The translations under genes and the position numbers were made by a program. From Rhizobium redzepovicii (GTDB taxonomy: Bacteria > Pseudomonadota > Alphaproteobacteria > Rhizobiales > Rhizobiaceae): a DNA stretch of 64,000 nucleotides. The stretch is from positions 85,108-149,107 of the forward strand of contig NZ_JAILYH010000020.1 in NCBI RefSeq assembly GCF_019793435.1, written 5' to 3'. Positions 8,055 through 17,692 of this stretch are shown here, in pieces. Position 1 is the first letter of the stretch, and each line of letters starts with the position of its first letter. The notes below the pieces were generated by a model. It was not told where the DNA came from. It saw only the letters and a list, made by a program, of their open reading frames with translations, and did no database searches.

Positions 8055-9320
8055 ATGGATACGCATCGAGTTGTCGTAGTCGGCGGTGGCTTTGCCGGAC
8101 TCCAGTTAGCGAAGGACCTCAAGTGTCCCGACACTTCCATAACGATCGTCGACAGGCGCAACCATCACCTCTTTCAACCGCTCCTCTACCAAGTTGCCAC
8201 GACTGTATTGGCAACCTCGGAGATAGCCTGGCCCATCAGAGCATTGTTCAGAGGACGAAAGGATGTATCGACGCTGCTGGGCGAGGTTGTTGGCGTTGAT
8301 ACCGAGGCACGCGTAGTATCGCTCAAGGATGGGAATGCTATTCCCTATGACACGCTCGTTCTCGCGACAGGTGCAAGGCACGCCTATTTTGGCCGGGACG
8401 AGTGGGAGCCGTTTGCGCCCGGGCTAAAGGCACTCGAAGACGCGACGACCATCCGGCGGCGGCTTCTTCTCGCGTTTGAGAAGGCCGAATTGGAGGCTGA
8501 TCCCGAACGGCGGAAGGCAATGCTCACGTTCAGCATAATCGGAGCAGGCCCGACAGGCGTGGAGATGGCTGGGATTATAGCGCAACTGGCCCAACGAACC
8601 CTTGTTGAGGAGTTCCGTAGCATCGACACCAGATCGGCGCGCATCCTTCTCATCGAGGCAGGTCCACGTGTCCTACCCGTGTTCCCGGAAGCACTTTCGA
8701 GATATGCCGAGCAGTCGCTAATCAAGATGGGCGTCGAAGTGAGAACAGGCATTCCCGTGACGGCATGCAACGAGAACGGCATCGCGATCGGAGATGAGTT
8801 CGTTTCAAGCCGGACCGTCATCTGGGCTGCGGGGGTGCAAGCGTCGAACGCCGCCGCCTGGGTCGGTGCTGAAAAGGACAGGGCGGGTAGGGCGGTCGTG
8901 CAGCCAGATCTGACTGTTGGCGGTAAGCCCGAGATTTTTATTATTGGAGATACTGCCTCCGTGAAGGCCGCTGATGGAACACCCGTCCCCGGAGTGGCTC
9001 CCGCCGCCAAACAGCAAGGCAAATATGTCGCTTCGGTAATTGAAGCACGACGTCTGGGTACACCCACTCCAAGTGCGTTCAGATATAGGCATCTGGGAAA
9101 CCTGGCTACCATCGGGCCGAATTCGGCTGTTATCGACTTTGGGAAGATCCGGCTCAAGGGCGGAATTGCATGGTGGATTTGGGGGCTTGCCCATATCTAC
9201 TTCCTGATAGGTACGAGGAGCAGATTGGCAGTGGGACTAAGCTGGCTATGGATCTTTGTTTCCGGCCATCACTCCGCACGTTTGATCACGCAAAAAGAAA
9301 CCTTAAAGGATGAGGTTTAG
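8055..9320 (+). CDS. ndh: Type II NADH dehydrogenase (NDH-2), FAD-dependent
   Basis: A 421-residue two-dinucleotide-fold flavoprotein. FAD-binding VVVGGGFAGL is near residues 7-16, the second NADH-binding motif IIGAGPTGVEMAG near 159-171, and IIGDTAS near 294. A hydrophobic C-terminal part (about 374-410) fits membrane attachment. It transfers electrons from NADH to quinone without pumping protons. The start at ATG 8055 follows GAGGGAGA; an upstream in-frame stretch from 8001 lacks family similarity. It is the last gene of the operon and would reoxidise NADH made by the dehydrogenase. Confidence 0.88.
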   Translation: MDTHRVVVVGGGFAGLQLAKDLKCPDTSITIVDRRNHHLFQPLLYQVATTVLATSEIAWPIRALFRGRKDVSTLLGEVVGVDTEARVVSLKDGNAIPYDTLVLATGARHAYFGRDEWEPFAPGLKALEDATTIRRRLLLAFEKAELEADPERRKAMLTFSIIGAGPTGVEMAGIIAQLAQRTLVEEFRSIDTRSARILLIEAGPRVLPVFPEALSRYAEQSLIKMGVEVRTGIPVTACNENGIAIGDEFVSSRTVIWAAGVQASNAAAWVGAEKDRAGRAVVQPDLTVGGKPEIFIIGDTASVKAADGTPVPGVAPAAKQQGKYVASVIEARRLGTPTPSAFRYRHLGNLATIGPNSAVIDFGKIRLKGGIAWWIWGLAHIYFLIGTRSRLAVGLSWLWIFVSGHHSARLITQKETLKDEV

Positions 9321-9610
9321 TCGCTAGCGCGAGCACGCCCGAGTCTGCTGGGCCGTGAATGGAGACCATCAAAGGCCAGACATTTGGGAATCGGTTGCGA
9401 AGCGATGGTTGGCAGCAGGTAACAATTCTGTCGGAGTTCCATATATAACAATGATTGATCTTCGCACTATCAACTTAGGCGACTTCGACTGCGTCGAATT
9501 CACGGCGAGGACTGGCCGCGACAAGTCAATTGCCCTGTCCGCCTGTCGTTAGCGATAGGCGGGCCTCATGCTTGAATACCGTTTCGGGAAGGAAGTGATG
9601 ATGTGGAGAG
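9321..9610. other. Intergenic region with a dyad, no convincing gene
   Basis: A 65-codon frame exists here but has no recognisable similarity or ribosome site. Near the AraC gene CGCCTGTCG (9540-9548) and CGATAGGCG (9553-9561) form a 9-bp stem with one wobble pair. No T-run follows, so it is more likely a regulatory or leader hairpin than a terminator. Confidence 0.5.
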
Positions 9611-10582
9611 TTGAGAGTGTCCCCCTCTAAGATTGACCATTTCTCGCTCAAAGGTACCTGCAGCGAGGAACTCGCGGCAGCGCTTTCGAGGCTTTCCCCG
9701 CAATCTGAAGCGCATGTACATGGCGATAAGACGATCGCCTACGATGTACATGCGATTACCAATGGTCCGATTGCAGTTATTGCCGCGCACTACGAGGGCG
9801 ACCTAACCGTCCAGCACCGGGGACCGGCGGAGGCAAACATCATCATGCTTCCACTACATGGGCGATCGGTCGTTACCGTTGACGGCAGACAAATCCCGTC
9901 AGAGGGAACGCGGGGCGTTTTCGTGAACAGTATGTCGGCGAGTACGACCCAATTCATTGGGCCCAGGAAACATTTGGGGCTTAGGATCGCCCATGATGAG
10001 CTGACGCGCCGTTTGGGATGTCGGCTCAATACGCCAATAAGAGGCAGCCTCGATTTTTCGCCAGAAATCGACCTATCGGTCGGGTTCGGCTCCCTTTTGG
10101 TTCAACTGGTACCAGTGCTGTATGCTGGATTACGAGACGGAACCCTCCTTCAATCACCGATAGCACTTCATCACCTCACTGAAACGACGATGGAGCTTTT
10201 GATCGAAGCTGCGCAGCATCGCTACTCATCTGAGTTATGCCGCGTTGCTGAATCACCCTTACCCAAGGCCGTTAAGCGGGCGGTCGACTATATGCGTGCC
10301 AATATTACTCGGCCGCTATCTCTTGAGGAAATCGCAACGGCTTGTGGCGTAAGCCGACGCACTCTTCAAAGCGGTTTTCGCAACTTTCGGAATACGACCC
10401 CTCTGGCATTCCTGCAGCACCTACGGTTGGAATTAGTGCATCAGGAACTGATGACAGGCGAACCTGGCCTCTCGGTCACGCAGGTCGCTCTGAAATGGGG
10501 CTTCGTGCATAGAGGCAGATTTTCTGCGGACTATCGCAAGCGCTATGGGGTACTTCCCTCGGAAACATTGCGTATATCATAA
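9611..10582 (+). CDS. AraC family transcriptional regulator
   Basis: About 321-323 residues. The N-terminal two thirds resembles the AraC_binding_2 sensor domain; the C-terminal 100 residues are a double helix-turn-helix with LSLEEIATACGVSRRTLQSGF (first helix pair) and VTQVALKWGFVHRGRFSADYRKRYG (second). The start is unclear: TTG 9611 and GTG 9617 are both in frame and no ATG is nearby. It follows the ABC/dehydrogenase operon and could control it, but AraC sites are usually direct repeats, unlike the palindromic element found upstream of that operon. Confidence 0.85.
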   Translation: MRVSPSKIDHFSLKGTCSEELAAALSRLSPQSEAHVHGDKTIAYDVHAITNGPIAVIAAHYEGDLTVQHRGPAEANIIMLPLHGRSVVTVDGRQIPSEGTRGVFVNSMSASTTQFIGPRKHLGLRIAHDELTRRLGCRLNTPIRGSLDFSPEIDLSVGFGSLLVQLVPVLYAGLRDGTLLQSPIALHHLTETTMELLIEAAQHRYSSELCRVAESPLPKAVKRAVDYMRANITRPLSLEEIATACGVSRRTLQSGFRNFRNTTPLAFLQHLRLELVHQELMTGEPGLSVTQVALKWGFVHRGRFSADYRKRYGVLPSETLRIS

Positions 10583-10874
10583 GCAGATTGCGCCGACCGA
10601 GCTACGATCAGCCGGCACGCTCGACCGTCCTCAAGGCTTGCAGCAACAGCACTCTCCAGAAAAGCCGACTGCCTCGGCCCAAGATCTGTCTTGCAGATGA
10701 TCCCCTGAACGCGACGATGTTCCGATCTGCGCAACGCAGTTCAAGACCACTACAGGGGTTAATCTTATAGTAATTATGCCGAGGTCATCTCACACATAGC
10801 GGTCAATGTCGCAATGTTCTGGACCGCGTCGCTAATGGAAGCCGGTGTAATTTATAGTCGTCTATGAGGAACAT
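10583..10874. other. Intergenic region before the chemoreceptor gene
   Basis: About 290 bases with no convincing gene. The AT-richer last 100 bases presumably hold the chemoreceptor promoter, but no clear operator or terminator is visible. Confidence 0.5.
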
Positions 10875-13136
10875 ATGTCGAGACTGCCGCTATCTCTACT
10901 TTTAATGATTTTGGCAATTATCCCGTTGACGGCGTTCGTAATCATCGGAGTATCAACATCACTGGGATATTACCGAGAATACTCTACCTTCCGCAGCGCA
11001 CAAACAACGCAGCGACTTGGGCGGGAAGGCGGATTCCTCGCCCAAGCTATAGCGGCGGAAGCGTTTGCAGGCGCCGACGTGCGTCGGGCAAAGCAAGCTG
11101 CATCGGACAGGGCTTTTACAGCGGTCTTTTCCGCTTACGACTCTTGGAAAAAGGCATTCGACGATCCGGCCATAGAACGGGCGGTACAGATCATTCGTGA
11201 AAGGCGGGACAATATCGATAGCTTCCGCCGGCGCGTCGATGACGGAACGGCTAGCGAGGCGGAGGGAGCTGTTGCTTTGCGCCCAGCTGCCCTTGCGGGC
11301 TTGGAGCTCGTCCGTCGCACTGGGGCGACTGTCAATGATTTGGATTTAGCACGCCAAATTACCGGTTTTCACGCGCTCATGCAGATCACGGAAGCTAGTT
11401 TGCTGGAGATCAGGCCCGGCCGAGCCTACGTCAAAAATTCAGCCATGTCCGTCGATCTATTTTCGTCCCTCTTACAGTCAAAAAATCTAAAGCAGCTTTA
11501 TGTGCCTGCGATGCAGGAATTTCTCCCCGCCGATCTCGTCAAATCTTATGACGACTTCGAGGCCAGCGCCGCAGGCAAGTTCATCGCGGGCGTTCGCGAT
11601 CAGATGTATGCAAACCAGCCGGGCGTTTCCTTCCCCCCCGAGACGTTGGATCGATGGAATGAAATCACCCAACAGCGGGCTGCTTTGTTGACCGCACTCA
11701 TTATGCGCACCGGCGACGAGTTGGACGAGATGGCATTTCAGCGTTACGCCGATCTTCGCAATGCCTTTATCGGCTACTCCGGCGCCACGCTTCTGATCAT
11801 GTCTACGGTACTCATTTTGTGCATTTCGGTCGTTCGGAGAATTTCAAGCTCCATTCGGACTCTGACAAGCCGAATGAAGGCACTCGCAGAAGGCGATACG
11901 TCGGCGCCGGTGCCCTTGACGATCCGACGCGACGAGATCGGGGACATGGCGCGTTGCCTTGAGTTTTTCCGCGGCGCGGCCATACAGAAAAGTAACCTGG
12001 AGACATCCGCGGAAGCTGAGCGCATTCGTTCTGACCAAGAGAAGCTGGATATTCAGGTAAGGGCGGAAAAAGAAGCAGAAGAGCGCCTCATCCGAGCGAC
12101 GACGGCATTGGCAACCGGGTTGAAGCGGATGGCGGATGGAGACTTGATTTATGAAATTGAGGAGCCGTTAGCGCCACAGTTTGAAAGTTTGCGCAGGGAT
12201 TTCAACGCTTCCATTCGTCAGCTCCGGGACGTGCTTGTTACCGTCGGCCATTCAGTCGAAACGGTCACGAATGGCAGCTCGGGCGTCTCGGCCGCATCTG
12301 AAAATCTTTCAAGACGCACGGAGCAGCAGGCGGCTTCGCTCGAGGAAACTGCAGCGGCGTTGGAGGAGATAACCGTCAACGTTGCATCGACCACGAAGAG
12401 GACGGCTGAGGCGCGCGGAGCCGTCCAACAGATGCGAGATCATGCGGAAATGTCCGGTCGGGTTGTACGCGATGCTATCGGCGCCATGAATCGCATTGAA
12501 AACTCCTCCAAGCAGATTTCCCAGATCATCAGCGTCATCGACGCGATCGCCTTCCAAACGAACCTCCTGGCGCTGAACGCCGGCGTCGAAGCAGCGCGTG
12601 CTGGCGACGCGGGAAAAGGCTTTGCGGTTGTTGCCCAGGAGGTCAGGGAGCTTGCACAGCGCTCAGCGACAGCGGCAAAAGAAATCAAGGATCTCATCGG
12701 CAATTCAGCTCTTGCCGTCGACGAAGGCGTAAGGCTCGTGAGTGAAACCGGATCGGGCCTGAGAACGATTGAAGAGCTTGTGCAGGATGTAAATCTTCAT
12801 ATGGACGCAATCGCAACGGCCTCCCAGGAACAATCGTCGGGCCTGCGCGAGATCAACGGCGCGGTTAACCATATGGACCATGCCACTCAAGAAAATGCGA
12901 GCATGGTCGCGGAGATGAATACTGCAGGATCGCACCTCGCTCAAGAGAGCCAAAGCCTAGCCGCACTGTTGAAACATTTCCACTTCAAAGACGAGAGCGG
13001 GAAGCCACAGAAGGTCACGGGCGAACTTGGGAAGAGCTTCCCGCCCGGTCAGACAATGGTTGACCGCGGAGACTATCCGATGCGCCGTGGTAACCTGGTG
13101 CTCGCGCCTTCGAATGATGATTGGCAAGCGTTCTAA
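10875..13136 (+). CDS. Methyl-accepting chemotaxis protein with a NIT-like sensor domain
   Basis: A 753-residue membrane chemoreceptor. A membrane segment near 7-29 and another near 302-322 bracket a helical periplasmic domain of about 270 residues resembling the nitrate/nitrite-sensing (NIT) fold. A HAMP region follows (about 323-375), with a second HAMP-like segment near 410-470. The signalling tip is conserved as IAFQTNLLALNAGVEAARAG and GFAVVAQEVRELAQRS. The C terminus ends DWQAF, fitting the xWxxF tether that recruits CheR and CheB in high-abundance receptors. It should relay a ligand signal to CheA. The ligand assignment is tentative. The diguanylate-cyclase gene follows after 175 bp. 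Confidence 0.9.
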   Translation: MSRLPLSLLLMILAIIPLTAFVIIGVSTSLGYYREYSTFRSAQTTQRLGREGGFLAQAIAAEAFAGADVRRAKQAASDRAFTAVFSAYDSWKKAFDDPAIERAVQIIRERRDNIDSFRRRVDDGTASEAEGAVALRPAALAGLELVRRTGATVNDLDLARQITGFHALMQITEASLLEIRPGRAYVKNSAMSVDLFSSLLQSKNLKQLYVPAMQEFLPADLVKSYDDFEASAAGKFIAGVRDQMYANQPGVSFPPETLDRWNEITQQRAALLTALIMRTGDELDEMAFQRYADLRNAFIGYSGATLLIMSTVLILCISVVRRISSSIRTLTSRMKALAEGDTSAPVPLTIRRDEIGDMARCLEFFRGAAIQKSNLETSAEAERIRSDQEKLDIQVRAEKEAEERLIRATTALATGLKRMADGDLIYEIEEPLAPQFESLRRDFNASIRQLRDVLVTVGHSVETVTNGSSGVSAASENLSRRTEQQAASLEETAAALEEITVNVASTTKRTAEARGAVQQMRDHAEMSGRVVRDAIGAMNRIENSSKQISQIISVIDAIAFQTNLLALNAGVEAARAGDAGKGFAVVAQEVRELAQRSATAAKEIKDLIGNSALAVDEGVRLVSETGSGLRTIEELVQDVNLHMDAIATASQEQSSGLREINGAVNHMDHATQENASMVAEMNTAGSHLAQESQSLAALLKHFHFKDESGKPQKVTGELGKSFPPGQTMVDRGDYPMRRGNLVLAPSNDDWQAF

Positions 13137-13311
13137 ATGATATGGGCGGCGTCGCCGACCACATGCAAATACACGTCTTTGATGATTCTGAATGAGAGCG
13201 ATATCCCGGTGGGGTAGCGGCATGGTACTCCGCCAAATGACTTGTGCGGTCCTAACAAAATGCTGGCTTGACGCATGATTGCTCAGCCACGTGACAAAGC
13301 AGGACAGGCAC

Positions 13312-16110
13312 ATGAAACACGTACGTCAATCGGAACGCACATCCCGCCCCGAACAGCCTGTGGAAGTGCAGATGCCGACTGATGCTCAAATCGACCAGGG
13401 GCGTGGAGCCTTCCGCAACGCGGTCAATGCCAGCCCTCCGCTTGCCACGGGCACGGCCCCGCCATTTTCGGAAGCCTCCGTTGTCCGGCCATCGCACGGT
13501 CACGACGCAGATGTCGCAAGTCTGAAGCAACCGTTTGAGAAGGCTTTCCGGGCGAATCCGCGGCATCCTGCGACAAACATCGACTTGCCATTCAACGCCG
13601 AAGAGATGTCCAGTGCCGTCGTACTCGACGCGATCCCGTTACCCGTCTTCTTCAAAAACAGAGATGGGATACACCTTGGTTGCAACAGGGCCTTCGAAAG
13701 CTTCTCCGGCCGCTCAAAGGGAGATATTATCGGAAAAACCGTTTTCGATTTGGTGCCCGCACCCATAGCCGAGACGTATGCCGCGTTGGACGAGGCGCTT
13801 TTTGCAAATGGCGGTGTTCAGCAATATGAAGCAAAGGCCACCACCGAGAATGGTGGTGTCGTTGATCTTTTACTCAGCAAGACCGCAATCACTGATATCG
13901 CTGGTAACAGGATCGGCTTGGTTGGCGCGATGTTGGACATCACAGAGCGAAAACGTGCGGAGCATGATCTCAAAGAGGCTCTTGAATTCGCAGAGGGAAT
14001 TATTGCCGCCATTCCTGACGTTCTGTTCGAGGTAAATGCCGACGGTCGCTACCTGCAGGTCTGGGCAAGGAATCAGGAGATCCTGGCGCAGCGAAAAGAA
14101 GTGCTGCTCGGCAAGCTTGTCCGCGATGTGCTCCCTCCAGATCAGGCCGACATCGCTATGCTGGCTCTTGAAGAAGCCGATGAAACCGGCGCCTCCTACG
14201 GTCGTTGTGTCCGTATAGCCCTACCAAACGGCGAATCCCGTTGGTTTGAACTGTCGGTCGCAAGGCGACCAAGCAGCAATCACTCAACCGTCACTTTTCT
14301 GGTGTTATCTCGCGATATTACCGAACGAAAGCACGCCGAGGGCACGACTATTGAAGCTCGGGCTCGCCTCCTAAGTGTCCTGCAGACCATTCCGGATATG
14401 GTATGGCTGAAAGACGTAACAGGCAAATATCTGTTGTGCAATCATGCCTTCGAAGAATTGGTCGGCAAGGCAGAAGCGGAAATCGTCGGGAAAACGGATT
14501 ATGACCTGTTTACTCCCGAACTCGCCCAGTTTTTTCGTGACAAGGATGAGGAGGCCATGCAAGCCGGCCGTATTCTCATCAATGAGGAACGGTTTACCGC
14601 TCACGAGGACGGTCGATCAACGCTTTTGGAGACTCGTAAGGTTCCGGTATTCACGGGGGGAAAGCTGATGGGGATCCTCGGCGTCGCCCGCGATATCACC
14701 GAACTGGACACGTCCCGTAAGAAAATCCATCAGATGGCATTCTACGATTCTCTGACCGGCCTGCCTAACCGGACACTTTTCAATGAACGGCTACGCGAGA
14801 TGATCGGGGACGCGGCTTCGGCGGGCCAGCGAGCCGGGGTGATGCTGATCGATATGGACCATTTCAAAGCGATCAATGACACTATGGGACATCCCGTCGG
14901 TGACGAGTTGCTGCGGCAGGTGGCGACACGCATGAAAAAAGGCGTCCGTGCCAGCGACACCGTGGCGAGACTCGGTGGAGATGAATTTGCAGTCTTGCTG
15001 CCCAATGTTCAGGACAATGACGATTTGGCTCAAATTGCCAGCAGAATGCTTGCCGCATTCGGCGAACGCTTCATGCTTTCCGACAGGGAGATCTTTGTAT
15101 CCTGCAGCATCGGGATATCGGTATTTCCAAATGACGGCGACGCTCCCGACGATTTGGTGAAATATGCGGATTCTGCGATGTATTTGGCGAAGCGCTCGGG
15201 GCGTAGCAACTTCCGCTTCTACTCAAAGGATCTCACGATTGGGGCTGAAAAGCGCCTAGCGCTAGAATCAGACCTACGCCTAGCTTTGAAACATGAGCAA
15301 CTTGAACTCCATTATCAGCCAAAGGTCCTATTGGACAACGGAAAGGTGATCGGTTCAGAAGCACTGCTACGATGGCATCATCCGAAGATGGGAATGATCC
15401 CTCCGGGAGAATTCATAGGTGTCGCCGAGGAAACGGGATTGATCATCGATCTTGGACGATGGGTGCTGCATGAGGCGTGTTGCACGGCTGCCGTCATGAA
15501 TGCAGATGGACTGCCCCCGCACAAGATTGCGATAAATTTGTCTCCTAAGCAGTTTCAATGCCCGCGTTTGTCGCAAACGGTGGCGGACGTATTGCAGGAA
15601 ACCGGTTGTCGTGCGGAGTGGATCGAGGTTGAAATAACTGAGAGTCTCCTGCTCCATAACTGCGAGGGCGTTTCGACGACACTCTCTCAATTGCATGCGA
15701 GCGGAATTTCCATAGCGATCGATGATTTCGGCACCGGCTACTCATCTCTGAGCTATTTGGCTAACTTTCCCATTGATACCCTCAAAATTGACCGGTCATT
15801 CATCAATCGATCCGACAAGCGAAGTAGAGAACTGGTCAAGGCAATTCTCTCAATTGCGCGCTGCCTAGGGCAAAATGTAGTCGCTGAGGGCGTGGAGACG
15901 GTCGATCAAGAAAAATTCTTGGCTGAAAGCGGCTGCGCTGTGGCACAGGGGTTCTACTATAGCAAGCCCATCCCGAAGTCCGAACTTCTCGCTGCAAACG
16001 CAGTGCTCGAGTTCTCTCGCGGTGATTCCCATCTTACGCCGATGCCCGCAGAGGAAGGGGTGGCACTCATGCGCTTGCCTCCCGCATCTGTTGGGACCCG
16101 AACCGCGTGA
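13312..16110 (+). CDS. PAS-PAS-PAS-GGDEF-EAL cyclic-di-GMP signalling protein
   Basis: About 932 residues with no obvious membrane segment. Three PAS domains occupy roughly 99-216, 223-343 and 355-467; two end in the usual DITERK(R/H)AE and the last in RDITELD. The GGDEF domain (about 473-633) has intact RLGGDEF and an upstream RASD placed five residues before it, matching the inhibitory RxxD site, so it probably makes cyclic-di-GMP. The EAL domain (about 650-896) has EALLRW, EITES, DDFGTGYSSL, KIDRSFI and EGVET, the residues expected for an active phosphodiesterase. ATG 13312 is preferred over an upstream TTG at 13279 because AGGACAGG precedes it. Confidence 0.92.
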   Translation: MKHVRQSERTSRPEQPVEVQMPTDAQIDQGRGAFRNAVNASPPLATGTAPPFSEASVVRPSHGHDADVASLKQPFEKAFRANPRHPATNIDLPFNAEEMSSAVVLDAIPLPVFFKNRDGIHLGCNRAFESFSGRSKGDIIGKTVFDLVPAPIAETYAALDEALFANGGVQQYEAKATTENGGVVDLLLSKTAITDIAGNRIGLVGAMLDITERKRAEHDLKEALEFAEGIIAAIPDVLFEVNADGRYLQVWARNQEILAQRKEVLLGKLVRDVLPPDQADIAMLALEEADETGASYGRCVRIALPNGESRWFELSVARRPSSNHSTVTFLVLSRDITERKHAEGTTIEARARLLSVLQTIPDMVWLKDVTGKYLLCNHAFEELVGKAEAEIVGKTDYDLFTPELAQFFRDKDEEAMQAGRILINEERFTAHEDGRSTLLETRKVPVFTGGKLMGILGVARDITELDTSRKKIHQMAFYDSLTGLPNRTLFNERLREMIGDAASAGQRAGVMLIDMDHFKAINDTMGHPVGDELLRQVATRMKKGVRASDTVARLGGDEFAVLLPNVQDNDDLAQIASRMLAAFGERFMLSDREIFVSCSIGISVFPNDGDAPDDLVKYADSAMYLAKRSGRSNFRFYSKDLTIGAEKRLALESDLRLALKHEQLELHYQPKVLLDNGKVIGSEALLRWHHPKMGMIPPGEFIGVAEETGLIIDLGRWVLHEACCTAAVMNADGLPPHKIAINLSPKQFQCPRLSQTVADVLQETGCRAEWIEVEITESLLLHNCEGVSTTLSQLHASGISIAIDDFGTGYSSLSYLANFPIDTLKIDRSFINRSDKRSRELVKAILSIARCLGQNVVAEGVETVDQEKFLAESGCAVAQGFYYSKPIPKSELLAANAVLEFSRGDSHLTPMPAEEGVALMRLPPASVGTRTA

Positions 16111-16121
16111 AGCCTACGGCT

Positions 16122-16159
16122 AACAGCGCGCAGGATCCACGCCACCTGCGGCGCTGTTT
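16122..16159 (+). terminator. Rho-independent-type terminator of the GGDEF-EAL gene
   Basis: AACAGCGCGCAGG (16122-16134) pairs with CCTGCGGCGCTGTT (16145-16158) with one bulged base and a 10-base loop. TTTAT follows. It lies 12 bases after the stop codon. Confidence 0.7.
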
Positions 16160-16388
16160 ATACCGCACTCATCCAACGGAAGCCCAAACTACTCTGGGCG
16201 ATTGGATAAAACGCGGACCAATAGGAACTACTTAAAACTTCAGGTGCTTTGATGTTCCGAAATATGCAGGCCCTGTACCGAATTGCGCGACGAAACATAC
16301 GTTGACGTGTTTTCGCTTTCGATTGCCATTGCAAAGACTTGCCCAGTACAATCTACTATTCTGCGTCAATATCGTCAAAAGCATAACC

Positions 16389-16595
16389 GTGCAAAAGCTC
16401 ATCCCATTTCCCCATCCGAATAGAAGTTCTGCGGATTTGAAAAGTTCAACTGCGAATTCGAATGGCTCCGGACATTTCGACATCATCCAATCGCTGAAAT
16501 CGGAACTTCACGATTTGGCTAGTGCCGTAAATCAGTTGGAGGCGCTATGTGAGTCATACCGATCCCAAGCTGATACGTGCTCGCAACCTGACTGA
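16389..16595 (+). CDS. Possible small protein, unrecognised
   Basis: A GTG at 16389 opens a 68-residue frame with a Ser/Asn-rich first half and a helical second half of coiled-coil character (LKSELHDLASAVNQLEAL). A longer version from TTG 16302 has a hydrophobic lead. No family is recognised and the ribosome site is weak. It could equally be chance. Confidence 0.3.
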   Translation: MQKLIPFPHPNRSSADLKSSTANSNGSGHFDIIQSLKSELHDLASAVNQLEALCESYRSQADTCSQPD

Positions 16596-16809
16596 ACGAC
16601 TGAGCGTCCGCGCTTGTCATCGTATTCCCTATGACCCTCTCTGGGCGTGGCGGCCAGTGGTTCGTTGAATCTTGCCAAACGTTCCCGGATCCCACCACTT
16701 CCCGAACACGGGAGCTTCAATTCGATCAACTCGAAACTTTCGGCCATTTGAACGGGTGGCGGAAAAAAACGCCAGCGATTGCGCCGTGATTTCGTAATGG
16801 TTCTGCCTA

Positions 16810-16817
16810 TTTGCTGA
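16810..16817. repeat. Target-site duplication, left copy
   Basis: TTTGCTGA, identical to 19374-19381 on the other side of the IS66 element. Confidence 0.93.
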
Positions 16818-16895
16818 GTAAGCCCACGGTGAAGGCCGTCTTGCGATAGAGGGCTTCTGACTGCCAGTCCTAGTGGTAACACTAGGAGTAGTCAT

Positions 16896-17303
16896 ATGAC
16901 GAAGCATCCAATTGAGGTGATCACGTCTGTAGAGCGCCGTCGGCGCTGGTCACGCGAAGATAAAGAGCGCCTTGTCGCTGCATGCTTTGAGCCAGACGCG
17001 GTCATCTCCGAGATTGCCCGCGCGGCCGGCATCCATGTCAGCCAGTTGTTCCGTTGGCGCAAAGAGCTTTGCCGGATCGAGGAGCCAAGGTCTGATACGG
17101 CGACTTTGGTGCCGGTGATCGTATCCGAGGCCGCTTCGACAGTCTCTCCCGTTCAACCGGAATCGCCCACCACATCCCACCCTCGTCGGAAGCGTAGCGA
17201 TGTGACAATCGAGCTTGGACGGGGTCGGCGCGTGCGCGTGGATAGCGACATCGATACGGATGCCCTTGGCCGGATTCTCGATTGCGTGCTGGGGCTGCGA
17301 TGA
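16896..17303 (+). CDS. tnpA: IS66 accessory protein TnpA
   Basis: 135 residues. The first half is a transposase_8/HTH-like domain (RRRWSREDKERLVAACFEPD, then IARAAGIHVSQLFRWRKEL), as in IS66 OrfA proteins. It starts at ATG 16896 after CTAGGAG. Its stop overlaps the tnpB start (ATGA at 17300-17303), the normal coupled arrangement. Confidence 0.92.
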   Translation: MTKHPIEVITSVERRRRWSREDKERLVAACFEPDAVISEIARAAGIHVSQLFRWRKELCRIEEPRSDTATLVPVIVSEAASTVSPVQPESPTTSHPRRKRSDVTIELGRGRRVRVDSDIDTDALGRILDCVLGLR

Positions 17304-17647
17304 TTCCGGTTCCGAGTGGCGTGAAGGTCTGGCTGGCGACAGGCCACACCGATATGCGAAAGGGCTTCCCCGGTTTGTCGTTGATGGTGCAGGAGGCGCT
17401 GAAGCGCGACCCGATGTGTGGACACCTGTTCGTATTCCGCGGCCGCGGTGGCGGTCTGATCAAGGTGATCTGGCATGACGGCCAGGGCGCTTGCCTGTTC
17501 ACGAAGAAGCTGGAGCGCGGCCGCTTCATCTGGCCATCAGCGGCCGATGGCACGGTGGTGATCACGCCTGCGCAGCTCGGTTATCTGCTGGAAGGTATCG
17601 ACTGGCGGATGCCGCAAAAGACCTGGCGGCCGACGTCGGCCGGATAA
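17300..17647 (+). CDS. tnpB: IS66 accessory protein TnpB (Orf2)
   Basis: 115 residues with all family hallmarks: VWLATGHTDMRKGFPGL at the start, HLFVFRGRGGGLIKVIWHDG in the middle and KLERGRFIWP near residue 70. Required with TnpA and TnpC for IS66 transposition. Starts at ATG 17300. Confidence 0.94.
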   Translation: MIPVPSGVKVWLATGHTDMRKGFPGLSLMVQEALKRDPMCGHLFVFRGRGGGLIKVIWHDGQGACLFTKKLERGRFIWPSAADGTVVITPAQLGYLLEGIDWRMPQKTWRPTSAG

Positions 17648-17692
17648 GCAAAAACACTGGAATGACAGGGTCGAATATGATTCCATCCTGTC

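Larger units (their letters stand above)
16160..16817. other. Low-coding region left of the IS66 element
   Basis: Apart from the possible small gene at 16389-16595 nothing is recognisable. The last eight bases, 16810-16817, are the left copy of the IS66 target duplication. Confidence 0.5.

Noticed and set aside
9355..9552. 65-codon frame before the AraC gene
   Set aside because: No ribosome site, no family and irregular composition.
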